Notes under the pieces: generated by a model
Told to the model about the DNA's origin: nothing
Seen by the model: the letters and a program-made list of their open reading frames with translations, nothing else
The model's database searches: none
Part shown: one piece after another, positions 14,320-23,249 of the stretch
Layout: the number at the start of each line of letters is the position of its first letter
Numbering within the stretch: position 1 is the first letter of the stretch
NCBI RefSeq assembly: GCF_002366715.1
Contig: NZ_DFBS01000045.1
Span: forward strand, 124,001-188,000
Length of the DNA stretch: 64,000 bases
Direction of reading: 5' to 3'
Source of the DNA: Halomonas sp. UBA3074
Lineage (GTDB): Bacteria; Pseudomonadota; Gammaproteobacteria; Pseudomonadales; Halomonadaceae
Made by a program: the position numbers and the translations under genes

Positions 14320-17103
14320 ATGCCCTCTGTGCTTACTAGCGGTCAGTTGGATCAGTTTTTCCTGCTCTCGCAGGACCTGTTCTGCTGCATCGACTTCGAG
14401 GGCAGGTTGCTTCAGGTCAACCCAGCGTTTGAGACACTGCTGGGTTACTCCGCTGAGGCATTAGTGGGGCGGCGCTGCGGCGTCGCCGTAGACCCGCAGG
14501 ACCATAACCAGATCGAGGCAGCGCTGGCGCGTATGCAGCGAGGCGAAATCGTGCCCGCCTTTGAGGTTCGCGCTATCTCTGTATCGGGTCAGGTGCATTG
14601 GATTGAAATCACCCCGACCGCCGGGGGCGATATTATTTACATTATTGCCCGCGTGATTACCCAGCATAAGTTGGCAGAAGCGCAGTTACTGAGCAATCAG
14701 CGGCTGTTTCAAATTGCGGGCGAAACTGCGTTGATAGGCGGCTGGTCGGTGGATATGGCTGTCGGGCTACCTAACTGGTCGGATGAAGTTTGCCGTATCC
14801 ATGGCGTAGCGCCTGGCTTTCAACCCACCGTTGAACAGGCGATAGCGTTTTACGCGCCCTCTTCCCAGGCACGTATTCAGGAGGTCTTCACTGCCTGCTG
14901 CCAGCAGGGCGTCAGTTTTGACGAAGAGTTAGAGGTGATTACTTATCAGGGTAAGCACATCTGGGTCCGCGTTATTGGCAGGGCAGTGCGTGATAAGGGA
15001 GGCCAAATCCCGCAGGTACAGGGCTCGACCCAGGATATTACCGAGCAAAAGCAGCTGCGTGAAAATTTATCCAAACTAGCGAAACGGTTAACGACCACCC
15101 TCGACAGTATCACCGATGGCTTCTTTACTTTGGATACCCACTGGCGTTTTACCTACGTCAACAGCGAGGCGGAACGTATTTTAAAGCGCTCTAAAGGTGA
15201 GCTGTTGGGCCAGCATATTTGGGATAGCTTTCCGGATGCCAAAGGCAGCCGTTTTGACGACGAGTATCAGCGGGCTGCCCGCCAACAAAAAGCGGTGCAT
15301 TTCGAAGACTTTAACTCGCGACTAGGCTTGTGGGCTGAAGTGCATGTCTATCCTTCGGCTGAAGGGCTCACCGTCTATTTCCGCGATGTGAGTGAGCGCA
15401 AAGCAAGTGAGCACCAACTTACCCTGCTCGAGCGCAGCGTGGAATCCAGCACCAATGGCGTGATTATCGTCGATGCGCAGAGCCGCGATCTGCCCATGGT
15501 TTACGTCAATGCTGCCTTTGAGCGCATTACCGGCTATTCACGCAGTGAAGCGCTAGGTCGCAACTGCCGCTTCCTGCAGGGCGAGGACACGGATCCTGCC
15601 ACCGTTAAACAACTCAGAGAAGCCGTGGCCGAACAGCGTGATGTACACGTTGTGATTCGTAACTATCGGCGTGACGGAAAAGTCTTCTGGAATGATCTCT
15701 ACATTTCGCCAGTCCGTGATGAGACCGGTGAGGTGACTCACTACTTAGGGGTTCAGAACGATGTAACGGAGCAGCGCGAATATCAGGCCCAGCTGGCGTA
15801 TAACGCCAGCCATGATGCGCTGACGGGGCTGCCTAATCGGATCATGCTGGGCCAGCGTTTGGAAGAAGGCTGCCTGCTGGCACGCCGCTACCAACGCTTT
15901 ATCGCCGTTCTGTTTATCGATTTAGATGATTTCAAACCGATTAATGACACCTTGGGTCATGAAGTGGGCGACTTTATCCTGGTCGAGGTCGCCAAACGTA
16001 TTGAAGATGAACTGCGTCCCTGGGATACCGTAGCGCGTTTTGGCAGCGACGAATTCGTGGTGTTATTGCCCGATTTAGCGCATGAAAAAGATGTCGTGCA
16101 GGTGGTCGAGCGTCTGCTGCAACGGCTTACGCCACCTTACTGGTATCGAGGCAGTGAACTGCGTATCACCGCCAGTATTGGCATCGCCATGAATGATGGC
16201 AGTACCGACAACCCCCGCCAACTGGTTCAGCAGGCAGATTTGGCGATGTACAAAGCCAAGCGCCGAGGACGCAATACCTACCACTGGTATACCGAAGACT
16301 TGAATCGCAAGGTGAGTGAACGCGTAAGCTTGCGTAGTGCGCTTCAGCAAGCCATTGAACAGCAGCAATTTACACTCCATTACCAGCCGCAAATCCATGC
16401 CCCGAGTGGCCGTGTCGTCGGTGTGGAGGCATTGATCCGTTGGCAGCACCCTGAGCGCGGTAATATTCCCCCATCTGATTTCATCAGCCTGGCCGAAGAT
16501 ACCGGCCAGATTATCCCCATTAGCGACTGGGTACTCAGCACCGCTTGCCGGGACGCTAAACACCTTAACGCCATCGGCGTTGGCCCGATCACCATGGCGG
16601 TCAATGTCTCCCCGATGCAGTTTCAGCGGCCGGGTTTTCTCGCCTCCATTGAGCAGGCCCTGGTCAATAGTGGTCTTACCCCCGTGCTGTTAGAGCTCGA
16701 GATTACCGAGGGCGTGCTGATGGATAGCGCCGAACAGGCGATTAAAGCATTGCAGGAGTTACGTGCGCTGGGTGTCCATGTGGCGCTCGATGACTTTGGT
16801 ACGGGGTTCTCTAGCTTGAGCTATCTCAAGCGCCTACCGATTAATAAAATCAAAATCGACCGTTCGTTTGTCCGTGATGTGATTACCGACCACAACGATG
16901 CCGCCATCATCAATGGCGTGGTTGCCATGGCGGAAAAAATGGGCCTAGAAGTGTTGGTAGAAGGCGTAGAAACAAGCGAGCAGTTTAGCTACCTGACACA
17001 GTGTCACTGCGACTATTTCCAAGGCTACTACTTTGCACGCCCGATGCCCTTAGAAGTCCTGTGTGCATTTTTGGCATCCCCCCCTGCGTTTACTGCTCGC
17101 TGA
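14320..17103 (+). CDS. PAS-PAS-PAS-LOV-GGDEF-EAL protein, probable blue-light-responsive c-di-GMP enzyme
   Basis: 927 aa, no transmembrane helix, so cytoplasmic. Three PAS domains (about 8-118, 125-245, 255-362) precede a LOV domain (about 365-485) with the photoactive cysteine C416 in GRNCRFLQG, FMN-contacting N448 and N458, and Q479 in YLGVQNDVTEQ. Then comes a GGDEF domain (about 490-655) whose motif is GSDEF at 575-579, and an EAL domain (about 670-920) with intact E703-A-L, NVSPMQF, ELEITEG, DDFGTGFSSLSYLKRLP (824-840), EGVET (881-885) and QGYYFARPM. The EAL side looks competent for c-di-GMP hydrolysis; the GSDEF site may be active, weak or regulatory. Divergent from hemC; argH follows. 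Confidence 0.93.
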   Translation: MPSVLTSGQLDQFFLLSQDLFCCIDFEGRLLQVNPAFETLLGYSAEALVGRRCGVAVDPQDHNQIEAALARMQRGEIVPAFEVRAISVSGQVHWIEITPTAGGDIIYIIARVITQHKLAEAQLLSNQRLFQIAGETALIGGWSVDMAVGLPNWSDEVCRIHGVAPGFQPTVEQAIAFYAPSSQARIQEVFTACCQQGVSFDEELEVITYQGKHIWVRVIGRAVRDKGGQIPQVQGSTQDITEQKQLRENLSKLAKRLTTTLDSITDGFFTLDTHWRFTYVNSEAERILKRSKGELLGQHIWDSFPDAKGSRFDDEYQRAARQQKAVHFEDFNSRLGLWAEVHVYPSAEGLTVYFRDVSERKASEHQLTLLERSVESSTNGVIIVDAQSRDLPMVYVNAAFERITGYSRSEALGRNCRFLQGEDTDPATVKQLREAVAEQRDVHVVIRNYRRDGKVFWNDLYISPVRDETGEVTHYLGVQNDVTEQREYQAQLAYNASHDALTGLPNRIMLGQRLEEGCLLARRYQRFIAVLFIDLDDFKPINDTLGHEVGDFILVEVAKRIEDELRPWDTVARFGSDEFVVLLPDLAHEKDVVQVVERLLQRLTPPYWYRGSELRITASIGIAMNDGSTDNPRQLVQQADLAMYKAKRRGRNTYHWYTEDLNRKVSERVSLRSALQQAIEQQQFTLHYQPQIHAPSGRVVGVEALIRWQHPERGNIPPSDFISLAEDTGQIIPISDWVLSTACRDAKHLNAIGVGPITMAVNVSPMQFQRPGFLASIEQALVNSGLTPVLLELEITEGVLMDSAEQAIKALQELRALGVHVALDDFGTGFSSLSYLKRLPINKIKIDRSFVRDVITDHNDAAIINGVVAMAEKMGLEVLVEGVETSEQFSYLTQCHCDYFQGYYFARPMPLEVLCAFLASPPAFTAR

Positions 17104-17119
17104 CCGGTGACTCTGGTAC

Positions 17120-17157
17120 ACTTTCCGCAACGACTTTCACTTTCCGTAACGACTTTT
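17120..17157. repeat. 19-bp tandem duplication upstream of argH
   Basis: Two adjacent 19-nt units differ at two positions (17 of 19 identical). They lie in the 81-nt gap between the EAL gene and argH, 28 nt before the argH start. They do not resemble ArgR boxes. Confidence 0.6.
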
Positions 17158-17184
17158 ACGTTTTGTCAGCAGGATATACCTTCG

Positions 17185-18588
17185 ATGAGCCAAGCTACGA
17201 ATCAATCTTGGGGCGGTCGCTTTAGCGAGCCCACCGATGCCTTTGTTGCACGCTTTACTGCGTCTGTGAATTTCGACCAGCGCCTAGCGCGCCAGGATAT
17301 TCAGGGCTCCATCGCCCACGCTACCATGTTAGCCCGGGTGGGCGTGCTGACCGATGATGAGCGCGATGCCATCACTAATGGCCTGAATGAAATTCAGGGA
17401 GAAATCGAGCGGGGCGAGTTTAACTGGTCCGTGCCGTTAGAAGACGTGCACATGAACATCGAGGCGCGGCTGACCGAAAAGATCGGCATTACCGGTAAAA
17501 AGCTGCACACCGGGCGTTCGCGTAACGATCAGGTGGCCACCGATATTCGCCTGTTTATGCGCGACGAGATCGACGTGATCGAAGTGGAGCTAACACGCCT
17601 GCGTGAAGGCATGATCGAACTGGCTGATCGCGAAGCCGAGACCATCATGCCGGGCTTTACTCATCTGCAAACCGCCCAGCCGGTTACTTTCGGCCATCAC
17701 CTGCTGGCGTGGCAAGAGATGTTGGCACGTGATCATGAGCGCCTGTTGGACTGCCGCAAGCGCGTTAACGTGATGCCACTGGGTGCCGCTGCCCTAGCGG
17801 GTACGACGTACCCGATCGACCGCCACGTCACTGCCGAGCTGCTGGGCTTTGATCGCCCGTCAGAAAACTCGCTGGATGCGGTGTCAGATCGCGACTTTGC
17901 GATTGAATTTACCAGCTTTGCCAGCATTTTGTTGATGCACCTATCGCGCATGAGTGAGGAGTTGGTGTTGTGGACCAGCGCCCAGTTCAACTTTATCGAT
18001 CTACCTGATCGCTTCTGCACGGGCTCTTCGATCATGCCGCAGAAGAAAAATCCCGATGTGCCGGAGCTGGTACGCGGTAAAACCGGCCGCGTGTACGGCC
18101 ACTTAATGGCCCTGCTGACGCTGATGAAATCGCAGCCGTTGGCTTACAACAAAGATAACCAGGAAGATAAAGAGCCGCTATTCGATGCGGTGGATACGGT
18201 GCGTGACTGCCTAAAAGCGTTCGCCGACATGGTGCCTGCGATTGAACCCAAAAAAGCCAGCATGTATGAAGCGGCACGGCGCGGTTTCTCCACCGCGACC
18301 GACTTGGCCGACTATCTGGTGCGCAAGGGCGTCGCCTTCCGCGATGCACATGAAATCGTTGGTCAATCCGTCGCTTATGGCCTTAAAACTGAAAAAGACC
18401 TGTCCGAAATGAGCCTGGATGAGCTCAAGCAGTTCTCCGATACCATCGAGCAAGATGTGTTCGAGGTGCTCACTCTGGAAGGTTCAGTCGCTGCGCGTAA
18501 CCATATCGGTGGCACCGCGCCTAACCAAGTGCGGGCTGCCGCCCAGCGCGCGCGTGAAGCACTCAGTGCGCTCAAGGTGAGCGCATGA
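17185..18588 (+). CDS. argH: Argininosuccinate lyase
   Basis: 467 aa. Splits argininosuccinate into arginine and fumarate, the last step of arginine synthesis. The superfamily signature GSSIMPQKKNPD is present near residue 283 (gene position about 18030), with HTGRSRNDQVATD and GFTHLQTAQPVTFGHHLLAW further upstream. ATG 17185 gives the family N-terminus (SQATNQSWGGRFSEPTDAFV); the in-frame codon at 17107 would add an unrelated leader. Its stop overlaps the lptM start (ATGA). Confidence 0.97.
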   Translation: MSQATNQSWGGRFSEPTDAFVARFTASVNFDQRLARQDIQGSIAHATMLARVGVLTDDERDAITNGLNEIQGEIERGEFNWSVPLEDVHMNIEARLTEKIGITGKKLHTGRSRNDQVATDIRLFMRDEIDVIEVELTRLREGMIELADREAETIMPGFTHLQTAQPVTFGHHLLAWQEMLARDHERLLDCRKRVNVMPLGAAALAGTTYPIDRHVTAELLGFDRPSENSLDAVSDRDFAIEFTSFASILLMHLSRMSEELVLWTSAQFNFIDLPDRFCTGSSIMPQKKNPDVPELVRGKTGRVYGHLMALLTLMKSQPLAYNKDNQEDKEPLFDAVDTVRDCLKAFADMVPAIEPKKASMYEAARRGFSTATDLADYLVRKGVAFRDAHEIVGQSVAYGLKTEKDLSEMSLDELKQFSDTIEQDVFEVLTLEGSVAARNHIGGTAPNQVRAAAQRAREALSALKVSA

Positions 18589-18716
18589 AAGCATTGGCAA
18601 TCGTCACCCTTAGCGCACTGCTGTTGACCGGTTTGGCAGGCTGCGGGCAAACAGGGCCGCTTTATCTGCCGGACGATGCACCGGCAGATGAGCAGGCTAG
18701 TCAGGCGACTGAATAG
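18585..18716 (+). CDS. lptM: LptM-type small lipoprotein
   Basis: 43 aa. A lipoprotein signal peptide with lipobox LAGC (C20) is followed by GQTGPLYLPDD, the conserved core of LptM (formerly YifL). In Escherichia coli LptM binds the LptD-LptE translocon and helps its oxidative maturation at the outer membrane. Position between argH and lysA is as in many gammaproteobacteria. It overlaps argH by 4 nt; lysA follows after 33 nt. Confidence 0.88.
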   Translation: MKALAIVTLSALLLTGLAGCGQTGPLYLPDDAPADEQASQATE

Positions 18717-18749
18717 GCCGCTGCAGGCCCAGAAGAAGGGAAGATCACT

Positions 18750-20021
18750 ATGGATCATTTTAACTACCGCGATGGCGTGCTGTTCGCCGAAGACGTACCG
18801 CTGTCGCGGATTGCCGATGAGCACGGTACGCCCTGCTACGTCTACTCGAAAGCCACCTTTGAGCGTCACTTTCGCGCCTATACCGAAGCGCTGGGTAGCC
18901 ATCCGCACCTGATTTGTTACGCCGTAAAGGCTAATTCAAACTTGGCGGTGCTGGGCCTGTTGGCCAAGCTTGGGGCAGGTTTTGATATTGTCTCCCTGGG
19001 TGAGCTCGAACGTGTGCTCCAGGCGGGGGGTGACCCGGCCAAGGTGGTGTTTTCCGGCGTTGCCAAGCAGGCCCACGAAATGGCTCGGGCGCTGGAAGTG
19101 GGCATCAAATGTTTTAACGTTGAGTCGCGCCCAGAGCTTGAGCGCTTGAACCGCGTGGCGGGCGAGCTGGGTAAAATTGCCCCGGTCTCACTGCGGGTCA
19201 ACCCCGATGTCGATGCAGGCACCCACCCGTATATCTCCACCGGTTTGAAAGACAACAAGTTCGGTATTCCGGTAGATGAAGCGCTGGCGGTCTATGAACA
19301 GGCGGCAAGCCTGCCCAATCTGCAGGTGAAAGGGCTGGATTGCCATATTGGTTCTCAGCTCACCGAAACCGCGCCCTTTCTGGACGCCCTTGATCGCTTG
19401 CTGATGCTCATGGAGCGCCTGCGTGAACGCGGCATCGAAATCGAACATCTCGATTTAGGCGGCGGTTTGGGTGTGCCTTACCGTGACGAAAAGCCACCCC
19501 AGCCATTCGATTACGCTAGCCAATTGCTGGCGCGGTTATCGCGCTGGGAAGGTGGCGAGGCACTCACGCTGCTGTTTGAACCCGGTCGCTCTATCGCCGC
19601 CAACGCCGGTGTCATGCTGACCCGGGTAGAGTTTCTCAAGCCTGGTGAAACCAAGAATTTCGCCATTGTCGATGCGGCCATGAACGACCTGATTCGTCCG
19701 GCGCTGTATCAGGCGTGGCAGGCCATTGTGCCCGTCGATACCCGCGACATGCGTGAAAGCGCCCTTTACGATGTGGTTGGCCCGGTTTGTGAAACCGGTG
19801 ACTTCCTGGGCAAGGAGCGCGAGCTGGCCATTGCCGAAGGGGACTTGCTGGCGGTGCGCTCGGCAGGCGCCTACGGCTTTGTCATGGCCTCGAACTACAA
19901 TAGCCGCCCGCGCGCCGCCGAGTTAATGGTCGATGGCGACCATTGCCACGTGGTGCGTGCACGGGAAACGGTGGCCAGCCTCTGGGCAGGCGAAGCGCTG
20001 CTGCCCGAAGGGGAGCGCTGA
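18750..20021 (+). CDS. lysA: Diaminopimelate decarboxylase
   Basis: 423 aa PLP enzyme of alanine-racemase-like fold III that converts meso-diaminopimelate to lysine. Seen: PLP lysine K60 in CYAVKANSN, GLDCHIGSQLTE, LDLGGGLGVPY for phosphate binding, EPGRSIAANAG, and VGPVCETGDFLG with the cysteine that contacts substrate from the partner subunit. Start ATG 18750 fits the family N-terminus (MDHFNYRDGVLFAEDVPL). Its stop overlaps the dapF start by one base (TGATG), pairing the two final lysine/diaminopimelate enzymes. Confidence 0.97.
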   Translation: MDHFNYRDGVLFAEDVPLSRIADEHGTPCYVYSKATFERHFRAYTEALGSHPHLICYAVKANSNLAVLGLLAKLGAGFDIVSLGELERVLQAGGDPAKVVFSGVAKQAHEMARALEVGIKCFNVESRPELERLNRVAGELGKIAPVSLRVNPDVDAGTHPYISTGLKDNKFGIPVDEALAVYEQAASLPNLQVKGLDCHIGSQLTETAPFLDALDRLLMLMERLRERGIEIEHLDLGGGLGVPYRDEKPPQPFDYASQLLARLSRWEGGEALTLLFEPGRSIAANAGVMLTRVEFLKPGETKNFAIVDAAMNDLIRPALYQAWQAIVPVDTRDMRESALYDVVGPVCETGDFLGKERELAIAEGDLLAVRSAGAYGFVMASNYNSRPRAAELMVDGDHCHVVRARETVASLWAGEALLPEGER

Positions 20022-20854
20022 TGCTTTTACACTTCACTAAAATGCACGGCCTGGGTAATGACTTTGTCATGGTCGATCTGGTCACTCAGCGCGCCCGGTT
20101 GGAGGAGGCGCAAATTCGCGCGCTGGCCGATCGTCGCTTTGGCATTGGCTTCGACCAACTGCTCGTGGTGGAGCCGCCCCGGGATCCCGAGATGGATTTT
20201 CGCTACCGCATTTACAATGCCGATGGCAGTGAGGTGGAAAACTGCGGCAATGGTGCGCGCTGTTTTGCCCGCTTCGTGCGGGATCAGCGGCTAACGCATA
20301 AGCATGAAATTCATGTGGAGACGGCGGGTGGCCCATTGGTGCTCACCGTGCAGCACGACGGCATGGTGCGGGTGGATATGGGCCGCCCACGGTTTAGTCC
20401 TTTGGCACTGCCTTTCGACGCCCCCGGCGACCAGCCCCTGCATTCGCTCGAAGTAGACGGTGAAACGCTGCAGATCGGTGTGGTCTCCATGGGCAACCCC
20501 CACGCGGTGCTACAGGTTGAGAACGTTGATAGCGCCCCGGTAGAGCGCCTGGGACCGTTGGTAGAAGCGCATCCCCGTTTTCCCAAGCGTGTTAACGTGG
20601 GGTTCATGCAGGTACTCTCGCCCAGTGAAATACGTCTGCGCGTTTATGAACGTGGTAGCGGCGAAACGCTGGCGTGCGGCACCGGGGCCTGCGCTGCCGT
20701 GGCCAGTGGGATTCGACAGGGGCTTTTGAAAAGCCCGGTGAAGGTGCACCTGCCCGGTGGAGAGCTCAGCATTGAGTGGCCCGATCCTGAAGGGGCGCTG
20801 ACAATGGTGGGGCCCGCTACACGCGTCTTCGATGGCCGCGTAGCACTTAATTAA
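20021..20854 (+). CDS. dapF: Diaminopimelate epimerase
   Basis: 277 aa. Interconverts LL- and meso-diaminopimelate without cofactor. The two catalytic cysteines are visible: C75 in NADGSEVENCGNGARC and C219 in ETLACGTGACAAV. The N-terminus LLHFTKMHGLGNDF is the family hallmark and fixes the start at 20021, not the upstream in-frame codon at 19943 within lysA. Part of the lysA-dapF-DUF484-xerC-yigB run. Confidence 0.97.
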   Translation: MLLHFTKMHGLGNDFVMVDLVTQRARLEEAQIRALADRRFGIGFDQLLVVEPPRDPEMDFRYRIYNADGSEVENCGNGARCFARFVRDQRLTHKHEIHVETAGGPLVLTVQHDGMVRVDMGRPRFSPLALPFDAPGDQPLHSLEVDGETLQIGVVSMGNPHAVLQVENVDSAPVERLGPLVEAHPRFPKRVNVGFMQVLSPSEIRLRVYERGSGETLACGTGACAAVASGIRQGLLKSPVKVHLPGGELSIEWPDPEGALTMVGPATRVFDGRVALN

Positions 20855-20870
20855 TTCGAGGAGAACGGCG

Positions 20871-21581
20871 ATGTCACAAGCCCCCGAACCCCGCAAAACG
20901 CTCGATCCTGATCAAGTGGCGTTCTGGCTGGCGCGTCATCCCGATTTTTTCGTCGGTCGCGAAGGGCTGCTGCAACAGCTGCAGGTGCCTCACCCGCATA
21001 TCGACGGGTCGGTATCCTTGCTGGAGCGTCTGGTATTCGATTTGCGCAAACGCGCGGAAACCGCTGAAGGCCGCCTCGAGCACTTATTGGAAACCGCCCG
21101 CCATAACGAATCCCAGTACCGCCGGTTGCGCGAAACGCTGATCGCACTGGTGGAAGCCCAGGATCGCGATGCGCTGGCCCAAGCGCTGGCCATCCAGCTC
21201 AGTGAGCGCTTTGAAACCCCTGCCATGGCGCTGTGGTGCCCGGCCACGTTAAGTGATACTGAACCTACGCCCCCTCAGCCGCCACGCCACGTGTTAGACC
21301 AGCACGCCAGTGCAAGGCTGTCGGCTTTGCTGGATGGCCGCACTAGCCGCTGCGTTAAGCTCAGCGTTAGTGACTGGAAATGCCTGTTGCCGCATGTCAA
21401 GGCGCCCCGTAAGGCGGGCTCTTGCGCTATTTCGCGCCTGTCGGCGGGCGACCCACTGGGTTATCTGCTGCTGGCAAGCCCCAGCCCGGACGCCTATCGC
21501 GCCAGTATGGACACGCTCTTTACCGAGTACCTGGGCGACATCGTGGCGCGTTTGCTGGTGCGCCTGGGCGACCATGGCTGA
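20871..21581 (+). CDS. DUF484 family protein (GAF-like)
   Basis: 236 aa. The N-terminal DPDQVAFWLARHPDFFVGREGLLQQLQVPHPH segment and the following heptad-rich helix (about 45-85) are typical of DUF484 proteins, which then fold as a GAF-like domain (about 95-230). The gene almost always lies between dapF and xerC, as here, and overlaps xerC by 8 nt. Molecular function is not known; a link with XerC recombination is suggested only by this conserved neighbourhood. Confidence 0.9.
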   Translation: MSQAPEPRKTLDPDQVAFWLARHPDFFVGREGLLQQLQVPHPHIDGSVSLLERLVFDLRKRAETAEGRLEHLLETARHNESQYRRLRETLIALVEAQDRDALAQALAIQLSERFETPAMALWCPATLSDTEPTPPQPPRHVLDQHASARLSALLDGRTSRCVKLSVSDWKCLLPHVKAPRKAGSCAISRLSAGDPLGYLLLASPSPDAYRASMDTLFTEYLGDIVARLLVRLGDHG

Positions 21582-22494
21582 GACTGCCTCTAATGCATCG
21601 ATCGCCCAGCACATTGAGGGCTTTTTAGCGCTGCTGGCCTCGCATGCCAGCCCGGCAACGGTGGAGGCCTATCGGCATGATCTGGCCGCGTTATGTGCCT
21701 TTACCAAGCGCCGCGACGTAACGACCCCAGCAGCGTTAGATACGACATTACTACGCACCTTTCTAGGCGCTGAGCGTAGCCGCGGCCTGGCGCCGCGAAG
21801 CCTTGCCCGGCGGCGCGCGGCGTTATCACGCTTTGCCGACTATTTGGTCAAGCAGGGCGCGTTGGCCGATAATCCGGTGGGGTTGCTGCGCACGCCCAAG
21901 CAGCCGAGTCACCTGCCTCGCCCGGTCGATGTCGATGCGCTGGCGCGCTTTCTCGATACGCCCCACGACGGCACACCGCTGGGTGTTCGGGATCAGGCGA
22001 TTCTTGAGCTGTTTTACTCCAGCGGCCTGCGGTTAGCAGAACTGGCCGCCTTGGACCTGGGCGATTTGCAAAACAGCCGGGTAAGAGTGATCGGTAAAGG
22101 CAGTAAACCGCGCCAGGTACCGGTTGGGCGTCGTGCTCAGCAAGCGCTGGCCGAGTGGTTAGGCTGTCGTGCAGCGCTTGCACCGGCTGATGAGCTGGCG
22201 CTGTTTGTGGGCCAGCGTGGCGCCCGGTTAGGCCATCGGGCCATTCAAAAACGCTTAGCGCAGCTGTCGTTAGCCCGCGGTTTGCCGGAGCATTTGCATC
22301 CACACCGATTGCGCCACTCCTTTGCTAGCCATCTGCTGGAGTCGAGCCAGGATCTTCGTGCGGTGCAGGAGCTTTTGGGCCACGCCAACCTCTCGACCAC
22401 ACAAATCTATACCCGGCTTGACTGGCAGCACCTAGCCACGAGTTACGATGCGGCCCATCCGCGTGCAAAGCGCAGCCCAGGGAGTAAACCATGA
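21574..22494 (+). CDS. xerC: Tyrosine recombinase XerC
   Basis: 306 aa. Resolves chromosome dimers at dif with XerD. All catalytic residues are visible: R153 in SSGLRLAEL, K175 in GKGSKPR, H244 and R247 in HPHRLRHSF, H270 in LLGHANLSTTQ and the nucleophile Y279. The N-terminal SAM-like core-binding domain spans about 8-95. Start ATG 21574 (AETASNASIAQ) lies inside the end of the DUF484 gene; the open frame extends further upstream but without homology. Its stop overlaps the next start by 4 nt. Confidence 0.96.
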   Translation: MAETASNASIAQHIEGFLALLASHASPATVEAYRHDLAALCAFTKRRDVTTPAALDTTLLRTFLGAERSRGLAPRSLARRRAALSRFADYLVKQGALADNPVGLLRTPKQPSHLPRPVDVDALARFLDTPHDGTPLGVRDQAILELFYSSGLRLAELAALDLGDLQNSRVRVIGKGSKPRQVPVGRRAQQALAEWLGCRAALAPADELALFVGQRGARLGHRAIQKRLAQLSLARGLPEHLHPHRLRHSFASHLLESSQDLRAVQELLGHANLSTTQIYTRLDWQHLATSYDAAHPRAKRSPGSKP

Positions 22495-23249
22495 CCCTAC
22501 TGAAGGCGATTACCTTCGATTTGGATGACACGCTGTGGGATAACCACGGCGTGATGGCGCGTACCGAAGCGGGCCACTACCGCTGGCTGCTGGAAGCGCT
22601 CGAGGCGTGGTGCGCGGCACGTCAGGCGCCTGCGCTGGCGTTAACCGAAGAGGCGGGCGGGCTTGACTACCTTCAGCGTCGCCAGGCGTTAGCCAAGCAG
22701 GTGCCCGAGCGGCGCGGAGATTTTACCTGGCTGCGCTTGCGCGCCCTGGAAGCCCAGTTAGAGGCTGTCGGGCTGCCCCGCAGCGCCGCGTTGATGTGGG
22801 CGGCCGCGGCCATGAATGAGTTTCATCGTCTGCGTGTGCAGGTCACGCCACACCCGGAGGCGGCCGGTTTGCTGGCAGTACTGACCGAGCGTTATCAGTT
22901 GGCAGCCATCACCAATGGCAATATTCACTTAGCGCGCCAGCCGCTGGCCGCCTATTTTCCGGTAGCGATAGCTGCAGGCGAGCTATTGGCGCCCAAGCCC
23001 GACCCCACGCCCTTTCTGGATGCGCTTTCACGCTTAAATGTGGCCCCGGAACATGCCATGCACGTCGGCGATTCGTGGCAGGAGGACATACTGCCCGCCC
23101 AGCAGTTGGGCATGCACGCGGTGTGGATCTCTGAAGCGCAAGCGCAGCCACTCCCCCCGCGCGTTCACCGGATTGCCCATATCAAAGAGCTACCCGGTGT
23201 GCTCGAAACGTTGGAGCAGCATTATTCAGGCGGCGTATACAGCCACTGA
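22491..23249 (+). CDS. yigB: HAD-superfamily phosphatase, YigB-like
   Basis: 252 aa. HAD motif I FDLDDTLWD gives nucleophile D10 and acid D12; motif II is AAITNGN, and motif III with IV is KPDP...HVGDSWQEDILPA. YigB of Escherichia coli dephosphorylates 5-amino-6-(5-phosphoribitylamino)uracil in riboflavin synthesis, and the gene shares the same xerC neighbourhood. Specificity cannot be proven from sequence. Its last 28 nt overlap the convergent engB. Confidence 0.88.
   Translation: MTLLKAITFDLDDTLWDNHGVMARTEAGHYRWLLEALEAWCAARQAPALALTEEAGGLDYLQRRQALAKQVPERRGDFTWLRLRALEAQLEAVGLPRSAALMWAAAAMNEFHRLRVQVTPHPEAAGLLAVLTERYQLAAITNGNIHLARQPLAAYFPVAIAAGELLAPKPDPTPFLDALSRLNVAPEHAMHVGDSWQEDILPAQQLGMHAVWISEAQAQPLPPRVHRIAHIKELPGVLETLEQHYSGGVYSH

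Noticed and set aside
21310..21573. Long N-terminal extension of xerC
   Set aside because: It would overlap DUF484 almost entirely and has no similarity to XerC; the family start is at 21574.
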